Assembly: GCA_049522565.1 (NCBI GenBank)
Contig: JBEKNT010000195.1
Span: forward strand, 1 to 16,834
DNA length: 16,834 bases
Origin: JASHVB01 sp049522565
Lineage (GTDB): Bacteria; Pseudomonadota; Alphaproteobacteria; Acetobacterales; Acetobacteraceae
Direction of reading: 5' to 3'
Below are positions 6,091 through 13,208 of the stretch, piece by piece. Within the stretch, counting starts at the first letter, position 1; every line of letters starts with the position of its first letter. Both the position numbers and the translations under genes were made by a program. Under the pieces are notes generated by a model, which searched no databases, was not told the DNA's origin, and saw nothing but the letters and a program-made list of their open reading frames with translations.

Positions 6091-7266
6091 TTACACCACG
6101 CCCGCCGCCCGCAACGCATCCCGCGCCGCCGCGTCGTAGCCAAGCTCTGCCAGCACTTCGTCGGAATGTTCTCCCAGGTCCGGCGCCGGCCGCCGTACCC
6201 GGCATGGCGCAGCGGCCAGTTTCATCGGGAAGCCCACCATCCGCACGGTGCCGTGCCCGGGATGCGCCACCCCCAGCACCATCTCCTGCGCGGCGATCTG
6301 CGGGTCGGCGAACACCTGGTCGACGCTTTGCACCGGACCGCAGGGCACGCCCGCCGCGTTCAGAGTCTCCACCCAGTGCGCCGTCGTCTGCGTCGCCAGC
6401 TTGCCGCCGACGATCGCATTGATCCGCGCCCGATTGGCGACCCGCGCCGCGCTGGTCGCATAGAGCGGATCGGATTTCAGCCCCGGCTCGCCCAGCGCGT
6501 CCGCCAGACGGCCGAAGAACTCATCGCCCGGCGGTGCCAGCGCGAGTTGCCCGTCGCGGGTCGGGAACAGCCCGTACGGCGCCGATATCGGATGGTCGTT
6601 GCCGCTGCGCGGCGGCACGGTCCCGGTCGCGAAATAATCGCTGGCGATGTAGGCCAGCATGCTGACCAGGCCGTTGGTCAGGCTCACCTCGGCGCGTTCG
6701 CCCTGTCCCGTGGTCCGCGCCCGCAGCACCGCGGCGGTGATCGACAGCGCGGCGTACAGCCCCGCGATCAGGTCGCTGATCGGGATACCGGAGCGCAGCG
6801 GCGGATCGTCCGGCCCGCCGTTGACGCTCATGAAGCCGCTCATCGCCTGGGCGATGAAGTCGAAGGCCGGGCGGTCGCGATATGGGCCGGTGCTGCCGAA
6901 GCCGTTGATGGCGCAGGTCACCAGGCTCGGGCGCAGCATGCGCAGCGTTGCGTCGTCGAAGCCGAGCCGCGCCAGGACACCGGGGCGGAAATTCTCCACC
7001 AGCACGTCGGCGCGTTCGACCAGGCGCGTCAGCACCGCGCGGCCTTGCGGCTTGCGCAGATCCAGCCGCAGCGAGCGCTTGTTGCGGTTGAACGCGGCGA
7101 AATACCAGGACAGGCCCTCGCGTTGCGCGCCTTGCGCGCGGACCGGGTCGCCGTCCGGTGCCTCCACCTTGAGGATGTCGGCGCCGAGGTCGCCGAGCAG
7201 CATGGTGCAGAAGGGACCGGACAGGACGCGGGTCAGGTCGAGGACGCGGACTCCCGAAAGCGGCAT
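6091..7266 (-). CDS. CaiB/BaiF class III CoA-transferase
   Basis: Predicted cytoplasmic enzyme of 391 residues that moves CoA between an acyl-CoA and a free acid; typical family length is ~390-410. It opens with the family start LSGVRVLDLTRVLSGPFCTMLLGDLGADILKVE (3-35). The signatures FNRNKRSLRLDL (59-70) and VLVENFRPGVLARLG (88-102) follow. The catalytic aspartate is most likely Asp165 in ISDLIAGLYAAL, in the position of the active Asp of formyl-CoA transferase. ATG at 7266 has GAGGAG (7273-7278) 6 bases upstream. A leftward promoter with a perfect TATAAT lies at 7460-7488. No adjacent acyl-CoA ligase or dehydrogenase gene shows the pathway, so the acid substrate cannot be named. Confidence 0.93.
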   Translation of the reverse strand: MPLSGVRVLDLTRVLSGPFCTMLLGDLGADILKVEAPDGDPVRAQGAQREGLSWYFAAFNRNKRSLRLDLRKPQGRAVLTRLVERADVLVENFRPGVLARLGFDDATLRMLRPSLVTCAINGFGSTGPYRDRPAFDFIAQAMSGFMSVNGGPDDPPLRSGIPISDLIAGLYAALSITAAVLRARTTGQGERAEVSLTNGLVSMLAYIASDYFATGTVPPRSGNDHPISAPYGLFPTRDGQLALAPPGDEFFGRLADALGEPGLKSDPLYATSAARVANRARINAIVGGKLATQTTAHWVETLNAAGVPCGPVQSVDQVFADPQIAAQEMVLGVAHPGHGTVRMVGFPMKLAAAPCRVRRPAPDLGEHSDEVLAELGYDAAARDALRAAGVV

Positions 7267-7340
7267 GCTGATCTCCTCGGCCGTCCCGCGCCTTGGCTGC
7301 GAGGGCGCCGTCTGCTGTCAATGTGAGGACGCGGCCTGCC

Positions 7341-7373
7341 GTCATTGCGCGGAGCGCCGCGATGACGCAATCC
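7341..7373. repeat. GTCATTGCG-type dispersed palindromic repeat
   Basis: The block begins GTCATTGCGCGGAGCG and ends GATGACGCAATCC. It follows the plan of a common bacterial intergenic repeat (GTCATTGCGAG ... GCGAAGCAATCC), with ATTGCG and CGCAAT able to pair. It lies in the predicted leader of the leftward CoA-transferase transcript. The family assignment is from memory of the pattern. Confidence 0.5.
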
Positions 7374-7438
7374 CCCGTGTGGCACCGTGGTGTCACGCCG
7401 CGCCGGGGGCCCGTTCGGCACACGCCCTGGCGCGCCTC

Positions 7439-7467
7439 TTGACACTCATTCTAACTAACATTATAGT
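7439..7467 (+). promoter_or_regulatory. Near-consensus sigma-70 promoter for the small gene
   Basis: TTGACA (7439-7444), exactly 17 bases, TATAGT (7462-7467): six of six and five of six matches to the -35 and -10 consensus. The expected start point, 7-8 bases after the -10, falls on or next to the A of ATG 7475, so the message would be leaderless. Confidence 0.75.
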
Positions 7468-7488
7468 TTGCGCCATGCGCCCTGACAG
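7460..7488 (-). promoter_or_regulatory. Divergent promoter toward the CoA-transferase gene
   Basis: On the - strand, CTGTCA (7488-7483), 17 bases, TATAAT (7465-7460). The -10 is perfect and the -35 matches four of six. It overlaps the rightward -10 by four bases, so both directions share one melting region. The leader to the CoA-transferase ATG would be about 185 bases. Confidence 0.5.
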
Positions 7489-7905
7489 CGAACCCAAGCC
7501 GCCCAACCCCGACCAGTTGCGCCAGCGGTGCATCACCTACCAGGCGGTGGCAATCCTGCGCACCATGCTGCCCCCGCTCAGCGAGGACACGCCGGAGGCC
7601 CGGGCCTGCCGCGACGACGCCGCGCTCGACCCGGTCGCCGCCCTGGTCCCGGGCAACGCCGCGGAAGCCCGTGGACCGAGGAAGAAAAGCGGCAAGAACC
7701 CCTGCAAGCGGCGGCCGGACGCTATGCGATCCTGCACAAGCAGCGCGTCAAGCTGATCCGCCAGCTCGGCGGGCTGCCGCCGGACTGCGATTTCGAGCTG
7801 CCGAAGCCTCAGGCCCGACCGCACCGATGGGGAAGCCGGGGCCATTTTCAGCCCAGGCGATGCGGCCCGGGCCGCTGGCATCATAGCGACCGCCGGAAAC
7901 AGTGA
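7475..7905 (+). pseudogene. Small gene of unknown function, probably frameshifted
   Basis: ATG 7475 opens a protein-like frame (MRPDSEPKPPNPDQLRQRC, then ITYQAVAILRTMLPPLSEDT, ending DPVAALVPGNAAEA near 7666) that then turns basic and stops at 7756. A second frame, one base off, takes over just there with WTEEEKRQEPLQAAAGRYAI and LHKQRVKLIRQLGGLPPDCD (~7669-7800) and runs to TGA 7905. The two pieces look like one ~110-140 residue soluble protein split by a single-base change near 7665-7671, possibly with an internal deletion. The end after ELPKP looks non-coding. No family was recognised. If unspliced, the 7475-7756 frame gives 93 residues. The strong promoter directly at the ATG argues that it is or was expressed. 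Confidence 0.5.
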
Positions 7906-8206
7906 CGTACGGCACTGGCCGCCCCACCCGCCATGACGGGTGGGGCGCTCCGTGCGAACCAGCCGAGAGGCAAGCGTCAGGGCGTGGGTATAACTCCGTG
8001 GTGAAACCTTGCGCTGCCGCGACTTGCGCCGACGATGGCAGGATGGCGAGTGCCCGCCCGGGCGCCGACCGGGACGTTCTCGCCCCATGCGGCTCCATCT
8101 CGTGTCCAGCGAATCGAGACATCCGTGAGACGCTGCCGGCTTCAGCCCGCGACGCGCGCGGCTCGGGTCGCCCCCGGCGGCGGCATGCAGGACGGCAGCA
8201 CGACCG
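7906..8206. other. Gene-free stretch with a perfect 11-bp hairpin
   Basis: No convincing gene on either strand; the open frames here share no family motif. The clear structure is a hairpin with arms CGCCCCACCCG (7920-7930) and CGGGTGGGGCG (7937-7947) and loop CCATGA, 15 bases after the last stop of the small gene. It has no T tract. It sits between converging transcripts and could end both or be another dispersed palindrome. Confidence 0.5.
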
Positions 8207-10432
8207 CTACACCCCGATCGCTGCCTTCACCTTGTCCCGGCTCAGCGGCAGGTCGCGCAGGCGGCGCCCGGTGGCGTCGGCCAACGCATTGGCGATCGCC
8301 GCGGCGGCGGGTCCCTGGCCGCACTCGCCGGCGCCCAGGAACGCCTGGCCCGGACGGTCCAGGACCAGCACGTCCACGCTGTCCGGCACCGCGTCGAACC
8401 GCAGGATCGGGTAACCGGACCAATCGAGGCTGGTCACGCCCGCCGCATCGAACGTCGCGCTTTCGTACAGCGTCCAGCTTGCCGATTGCAGGATGGCGCC
8501 CTCGACCTGGTTGGCCAGCCCGTCCGGGTTCACCACCTGCCCCGCATCCACCGCCGCCACCGCGCGGACCAGGCGGGTGCGGCCGGTCTCATGCTCCACC
8601 GCGACCTCCGCGGCGACGGCGCAATACGCCGCCAGGTTCTTGTAGCGCGCGAAGGCAAAGCCGCACCCGTGACCGGGGGGACACTTCGCCTTGCCCCAGC
8701 CGAAGCCGTCGGCGGCGCGCGTCACCACCTCGCGGGCGCGCGGATCGTCCAGGTGGCGCAGGCGGAATTCCACCGGGTCCGCACCGGCCGCGAGCGCCAG
8801 CTCGTCCATGAAGCTCTCGATGGAGAACACGTTCATGTAGGCGCCCAGCGCGCGCATCGCCGACACGCGCAGCGGCATTTGCGGAATGAAGTGGTACACC
8901 ACCCGGGCGGAGGGCAGCGTGTAGAGCGGGATGGCATTGCGGTCGCCGCCGCCCTCCGGCATCGGGATGGGCTTGGGCGGCGGCGGCGCGAAGGGCTGGG
9001 CCAGGAGCTGGGCGGCCAGCAGCGAGCCCGCGGTGCCAGGCCGCGTGGAATGCGTATTGCTCCACACGGCGTAGTCCCAATCGGCGATGTGGCCCGAGGC
9101 GTCCAGCGACGCCTGCGCCTGCGTCACCATGGCCGGCCCCAACGGCTCCCACCCGTTCTCCTGCTCGCGCATCCACTGCACCCGCACCGGCTGGCCCGGC
9201 ACGGCACGGGCGATCAGCGCGGCGTCCGCCGCGGCGTCGTCGGCGCCGTTATGGCCGTAGCAGCCGGAGCCCTCGGCATGGATGCAACGCACCTGGGTGT
9301 CCGGCATCGCCAGCATCTCGGCGATGGCGTGGCGGTCCGGATACACGCCCTGGGTATGCGTCCAGACCGTCATCGTGCCGTCCTGAAGCTGCGCGACGGC
9401 GCAGGACGGGCCGATCGACCCGTGCATCTGGTAGGGCCGCGTATAGCGCGCGGTCAGCGTCTTCGCCGCGCCGGAGGGCGGGGTGCGCCGGTCCAGCACG
9501 CTGATGTCCTGCGCCGGCAGGCCGGTCAGGTGGGCGAAGATGTCGGCCTGTGGCGGCAGGGTGGCCTCCGCCGGCTGCCATTGCGCGGCGGCGGCCAGGG
9601 CGCGCATCGCCTTGATCGCCTGGAATTCGCGCTCCGCCACCACCGCGAGGAAGCTGCCGTCGCGCACCACCTGCCGCACGCCGGGCAGCGTCTCGACCCC
9701 GCCGGTGTCCAGCGCAACCAGCCGCGCGCCGGGATGCGGCGGCCGCACCACGCGGGCGTGCAGCATCCCGGGCAGCCGCATGTCCTGCACATAGGCCGCG
9801 CCGCCGGTGACCTTGGCGGGAACGTCCACCCGCGGCACGCTGGTGCCCATTACGACGAAGCCGGCGGCGTCCTTCAGCGGTGCCTGCGGTTGCGCCGCGA
9901 CGTGCAGGAGCCCCGGCGGCACCAGAGCGCCATAGTTCAGGCGACGGCCGTCCGGCCCCACCACCGCCGCCTCCTCGAGCTTGAGTTGGTCGGCCGGCAC
10001 GCGCAGCAGCGCTGCCGCCTGGCCGAGCAGAATCTCGCGCACCTGCGCGGCGACGATGCGGATCGCCGTGCCGCTGTCCTGCAAGGAGTGGCTGCCGGCG
10101 GTGTAGCCCTCGTTCGGCGTCAGGTCGGTGTCGGCAGTCACCAGCTTGAGGCGTTCTACCGAGACGAAAAGCTCCTCGGCGGCGACCTGCAACAGCGCGG
10201 TCTTGATGCCCTGGCCGAGTTCGGCCTTGCCGGTGAACACGGTGATCGTGCCGTCACCGTCGATGCGGATCCAGGCGTCGAGCCAGGGCGCCTCTTTCAG
10301 GCTGCCGGGCAGGGCCGTGGGTGGTACCTGTCCTGGCACCGCGGAAGCCGGTTGCGCCTGGCCGCGCAGCGAGAAGCCGACGACCAGCGCGCCACCGCCG
10401 GCCAGCACCGCGCGACGCGTCGGCGCGGTCAT
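8207..10432 (-). CDS. Molybdopterin-binding subunit of a periplasmic xanthine-dehydrogenase-family hydroxylase (IorB-like)
   Basis: Large catalytic subunit (741 residues) of a molybdenum hydroxylase of the isoquinoline/nicotinate/aldehyde-oxidising branch. It inserts water-derived oxygen at a carbon and passes electrons to the [2Fe-2S] partner. A twin-arginine signal is seen at the start (TRRAVLAGGGALVVGF, Arg6-Arg7), so the folded cofactor enzyme is exported. Cofactor-site patterns include GKAELGQGIKTALLQVAAEEL, GSGCYGHNGADDAAADAALI and MRALGAYMNVFSIESFMDELA. The C-terminal GAGECGQGP contains the probable catalytic Glu703. The start is ATG 10432, overlapping the stop of the small-subunit gene (ATGA); a longer frame upstream lacks a signal peptide and only shadows the small subunit. 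Close relatives oxidise N-heterocycles or aldehydes; the substrate here is undetermined. Confidence 0.9.
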   Translation of the reverse strand: MTAPTRRAVLAGGGALVVGFSLRGQAQPASAVPGQVPPTALPGSLKEAPWLDAWIRIDGDGTITVFTGKAELGQGIKTALLQVAAEELFVSVERLKLVTADTDLTPNEGYTAGSHSLQDSGTAIRIVAAQVREILLGQAAALLRVPADQLKLEEAAVVGPDGRRLNYGALVPPGLLHVAAQPQAPLKDAAGFVVMGTSVPRVDVPAKVTGGAAYVQDMRLPGMLHARVVRPPHPGARLVALDTGGVETLPGVRQVVRDGSFLAVVAEREFQAIKAMRALAAAAQWQPAEATLPPQADIFAHLTGLPAQDISVLDRRTPPSGAAKTLTARYTRPYQMHGSIGPSCAVAQLQDGTMTVWTHTQGVYPDRHAIAEMLAMPDTQVRCIHAEGSGCYGHNGADDAAADAALIARAVPGQPVRVQWMREQENGWEPLGPAMVTQAQASLDASGHIADWDYAVWSNTHSTRPGTAGSLLAAQLLAQPFAPPPPKPIPMPEGGGDRNAIPLYTLPSARVVYHFIPQMPLRVSAMRALGAYMNVFSIESFMDELALAAGADPVEFRLRHLDDPRAREVVTRAADGFGWGKAKCPPGHGCGFAFARYKNLAAYCAVAAEVAVEHETGRTRLVRAVAAVDAGQVVNPDGLANQVEGAILQSASWTLYESATFDAAGVTSLDWSGYPILRFDAVPDSVDVLVLDRPGQAFLGAGECGQGPAAAAIANALADATGRRLRDLPLSRDKVKAAIGV

Positions 10433-10905
10433 CCGTTTGACTCCGCCGCCGCCTGCATCGCCGTGGCGGCGCGGCGCACCGCGCGCAGGATGCGCATATG
10501 AGTGCCGCAGCGGCACAGATTCGGCAGCAGCGCCGCGCGGATGTCCGCGTCGGACGGGCTCGGGTTGCGCCGCAGCAGTGCCTCGGCCCGCAGCATCATC
10601 CCGGCGATGCAATAGCCGCACTGCGCCGCCTGCTCCTCCATGAAGGCAACCTGCAACGGCCCCGGATGTTCAGCGGTGCCCAGGCTTTCGAGCGTGACGA
10701 TCTTCTTGTCCTCCAGCGCCACCACCGGCGTGACGCAGGAGAACGCCGGGCGGTTGTCGATCAGCACGGTGCAGGCGCCGCATTGCCCCAGGCCGCAGCC
10801 GTATTTCGCTGCGTTCAGCCGCAGGTCCTCGCGCAGCACGTAGAGCAAGGGCGTGTCGGGATCGACGTCGATGTCGTGGACCTGGCCGTTGACGTTCAGT
10901 CTCAT
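10429..10905 (-). CDS. [2Fe-2S] subunit of the molybdenum hydroxylase (IorA-like)
   Basis: Small electron-transfer subunit of 158 residues. The plant-ferredoxin-type cluster ligands are Cys37, 42, 45 and 57 (YGCGLGQCGACTVLIDNRPA, then FSC). The second cluster ligands are Cys96 and Cys99 (QCGYC) and Cys131 and Cys133 (LCRCG). It carries electrons from the molybdenum site to the cytochrome. It has no signal of its own and would be co-exported with the Tat-borne large subunit. ATG 10905 overlaps the cytochrome stop (ATGA), and its stop overlaps the large-subunit start the same way, so the three genes are translationally coupled. The open frame extends far upstream but only as a shadow of the cytochrome gene. 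Confidence 0.94.
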   Translation of the reverse strand: MRLNVNGQVHDIDVDPDTPLLYVLREDLRLNAAKYGCGLGQCGACTVLIDNRPAFSCVTPVVALEDKKIVTLESLGTAEHPGPLQVAFMEEQAAQCGYCIAGMMLRAEALLRRNPSPSDADIRAALLPNLCRCGTHMRILRAVRRAATAMQAAAESNG

Positions 10906-12094
10906 TGGGCTGCCTCGCGCAGGGCGGTGGTGTCGCGTGCCGCCTGCACCGCCGCCTGGATGCCATCCCAGGGCTGCGGGGCGCCGAACCGGGCGCGCAG
11001 CCAGGTCAGCAGGTCGACAATCTGCCGGTCGGTCAAGGCGGCGCCGAAGCCTGGCATGATCGGCGCGGGCTCCTCGCCGGTCGCCGGGATGCCGCCGACC
11101 ACGATATCGGCAAGGTTGGCCGGGTCGGGGGCGTGCAGGGCGCTGCTGAGCGCGAGGTCGATGCCGCCCAGCGGTGGTCCCCGGCCGCCCTCGTGGCAGG
11201 CGGCGCAGGCGCCGTGGTAGAGCGCTTCGCCGGGCCCGCCAGCCGGCGGCGGTGGCGGCGCGGACCGCGGTCGGGGCGTGCCGATCTGCGCGGCGACATA
11301 GGTGGCGATCGCCCGCACGTCGTCGTCCGGCGCGCCTGCGAGGTCGTGCGTCACCTCGCCCATCGGCCCCAGTGCGACGCCGTGCCGCGGCTGCCAGCCG
11401 TGCCGCAGGTAGTCGTAGATCGTGTCCGCGGTCCAGGACGCCGGCGCCGGCGCGGCCGCGTCGAGTGCGTAGGCGGACCAGCCTTGCGCCTCGCCGCCGT
11501 CGAGGGGCCGCCCGGATTTTTCCGCGCCGAGCAGATTGCGGGGGGTGTGGCAGGCGCCGCAATGCGCGAGGCCCTGCACCAGGTAGGCGCCACGGTTCCA
11601 TGCGGCGCTTTGCGTGGTGTCCGGCTGGAAGGCCGCATGGCGGAAGAACAGCAGCTTCCACCCGGCGATCAGGGAGCGGAAACCGAGCGGGAAGGACAGG
11701 TCGTTGGGCGGGTTCGTCGCCTGCACCGGCTCGCGCGTGGCCAGATAGGCGTAGAGGTCGGCGTCGTCGGCATCGCTGACCCGGGTGAAGTGGTCGTAGG
11801 GGAAGGCCGGGTAGAGCTGGTGGCCGGCGCGGTCCACGCCGTCATGCATGGCGCGCCGGAAGGCCGCCGCCGACCAGGTGCCGATGCCGGTCGTGGGGTC
11901 CGGCGTGATGTTGCCGGCGTAGACCGCGCCGAACGGTGTCTGCACCGCGCGCCCGCCGGCGAACGGCGCGCCGCCCGGGACGGTGTGGCAGGAGATGCAG
12001 TCGCCGAGCGCCGCCAGCCGGGCGCCGCGGGCGATGGCGCCGGGGTCGAAGCTCGCCCGGTCGGGGGGCGCAGCAGGAGCAGAACGTAACGCAT
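10902..12094 (-). CDS. Three-haem cytochrome c of the hydroxylase, apparent frameshift near its N-terminus
   Basis: Membrane/periplasmic cytochrome c that would take electrons from the hydroxylase to the respiratory chain, like the cytochrome part of nicotinate and aldehyde dehydrogenases. Three CXXCH sites are visible: CISCH (codons 11999-11985), CGACH and CAACH. The family signature TPFGAVYAGNITPD, GIGTWSAAAFRRAM, LYPAFPYDHF is intact. In the haem frame the sequence upstream of CISCH (RASFDPGAIARGARLAALGD) has no start codon before a TGA. The only signal-like start, ATG 12094 (MRYVLLLLRPP), is one frame off. Adding one base to the six-G run at 12063-12068 (+ strand) joins them. Without that, translation could begin only at GTG 11945 and would lose haem 1 and the signal. 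This is either a sequence error or a real inactivating or slippery change. The predicted signal is short even after correction. Confidence 0.82.
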
Positions 12095-12211
12095 GGCCGT
12101 TTCAGTCGCGCGTCGGAGCGTGCGAGGCAAGGGGCCAGTTGCCGCTACTGGCGCTTGGCATGGTGCCGGGACGCCGGCCGCAGCTTTTCACGGGCGCTGG
12201 CATTGATGCTA

Positions 12212-12233
12212 GACATAAGCATATCTTTATGTC
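12212..12233. promoter_or_regulatory. Operator-like palindrome before the ArsR-methyltransferase gene
   Basis: GACATAA (12212-12218) and TTATGTC (12227-12233) form a perfect 7-bp inverted repeat around GCATATCT, whose central ATAT is also symmetric. It ends 11 bases before ATG 12245, in an AT-rich patch that must hold the promoter, so a bound repressor would block initiation. The half site ATATCTTTAT fits the AT-rich palindromes I recall for SahR/SamR-type ArsR regulators of methionine-cycle genes. Autoregulation is inferred. It also lies about 120 bases from the start of the divergent cytochrome gene. Confidence 0.6.
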
Positions 12234-12244
12234 ATTGACTGCCG

Positions 12245-13204
12245 ATGGACGCCCTGCTCGCCGCGCTCCGCGCCGCCGCGGAACCCACCCGCCTCCGCCT
12301 CCTCGCGCTTGCCGCGCGCGGCGCATTCTGCGTGACCGAGCTCACCGAAATCCTCGGCCAGTCGCAGCCGCGCCTGTCCCGCCACCTCAAACTGCTTTGC
12401 GAATCAGGCCTGCTGGCGCGCGAACGCGAAGGCGCCAACGCCTGGTTCGCGCTGCCCACCGGCCCGGACGGCGCCCTGGCCCGCGAGATTGCCGCCCATC
12501 TGGCGGAGGACGACGCCATCCTGGAAGCCGATCGCCGCCAGGCCGCCCGCGTGCTGGCCGAGCGCGCCCGCGCCGCCAACGAACGCTTCCGCCGCCAGGG
12601 CGCCGACTGGGACGAAATGCGCGCCCTCGATTTGCCGGCCCCCGCCGTCGAAGCCGCGCTGCTCTCGTTGGTGCCCGAACACGCGGCGAACCGCTTGCTC
12701 GATATCGGCACCGGCACCGGCCGCGTGCTGGAACTGCTGGCGCCGCGCGTGGCGCAGGGACTGGGCGTGGACGCCTCGAAGACGATGCTCGCGCTGGCCC
12801 GCGCCCGCCTGGCCCGCGCCGGATTGACGCATTGCGCGGTGCGGCTCGCCGACATGTACCGGCTGCCGCTGGCCGACGCCTCCTTCGACATCGCTGTGCT
12901 GCAAATGGTGCTGCACTACGCCGAGGACCCGGCGGGCGTGCTGGCCGAGGCGGCGCGGGTGCTGCGCCCGGACGGACGGCTGATCGTCATCGACCTGGCG
13001 CGTCACGGCCGGGACGACATCGCCGCGAAGCTGGCGCATCGCTGGCCCGGATTCTCCGACGCCACCATGGCGGAATTGCTCGCGGACGCAGGCCTGCCGG
13101 GTGGCGATCCGCTCATCGTGCCCGGCCCGCTGGAAGTCCGCATCTGGCCGGCAACGCGGCGCGCCGATGCGCCGGCGTCCCTCTCCCACGCACTGGCGGT
13201 GTAA
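12245..13204 (+). CDS. ArsR-family regulator fused to a SAM-dependent methyltransferase
   Basis: Cytoplasmic two-domain protein of 319 residues. Residues 1-~85 form an ArsR-type winged helix (AEPTRLRLLALAA, recognition helix SQPRLSRHLKLL at 40-51). No arsenic- or zinc-type cysteine pair is present (only Cys29 and Cys52 nearby), so a metal signal is unlikely. Residues ~145-260 form a class I methyltransferase fold with motif I LLDIGTGTGR (151-160), acidic Asp176 in GVDAS and VLRPDGRLIVIDLA (239-252). The natural reading is a DNA-binding repressor that senses SAM or S-adenosylhomocysteine through its methyltransferase-like domain. That fits metH only 4 bases downstream. No Shine-Dalgarno site is seen before ATG 12245, so a very short leader or leaderless message is possible. 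Confidence 0.9.
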   Translation: MDALLAALRAAAEPTRLRLLALAARGAFCVTELTEILGQSQPRLSRHLKLLCESGLLAREREGANAWFALPTGPDGALAREIAAHLAEDDAILEADRRQAARVLAERARAANERFRRQGADWDEMRALDLPAPAVEAALLSLVPEHAANRLLDIGTGTGRVLELLAPRVAQGLGVDASKTMLALARARLARAGLTHCAVRLADMYRLPLADASFDIAVLQMVLHYAEDPAGVLAEAARVLRPDGRLIVIDLARHGRDDIAAKLAHRWPGFSDATMAELLADAGLPGGDPLIVPGPLEVRIWPATRRADAPASLSHALAV

Positions 13205-13208
13205 CCCG

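Noticed and set aside
5672..6205. 177-residue - strand frame covering the inverted repeat and flank
   Set aside because: It runs through a non-coding palindrome and into the CoA-transferase gene in the wrong frame; no motif and no ribosome-binding site.
6049..7326. 425-residue + strand frame opposite the CoA-transferase
   Set aside because: Antisense shadow; the - strand has the full CaiB pattern, a catalytic Asp and a good ribosome-binding site.
7748..8122. 124-residue - strand frame over the gene-free stretch
   Set aside because: It reads through the 11-bp hairpin and the small gene's antisense strand; no family motif or usable ribosome-binding site.
8486..10501. 671-residue + strand frame opposite the molybdopterin subunit
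   Set aside because: Antisense shadow with R/H/G-rich composition; the opposite strand encodes an intact family protein with Tat signal.
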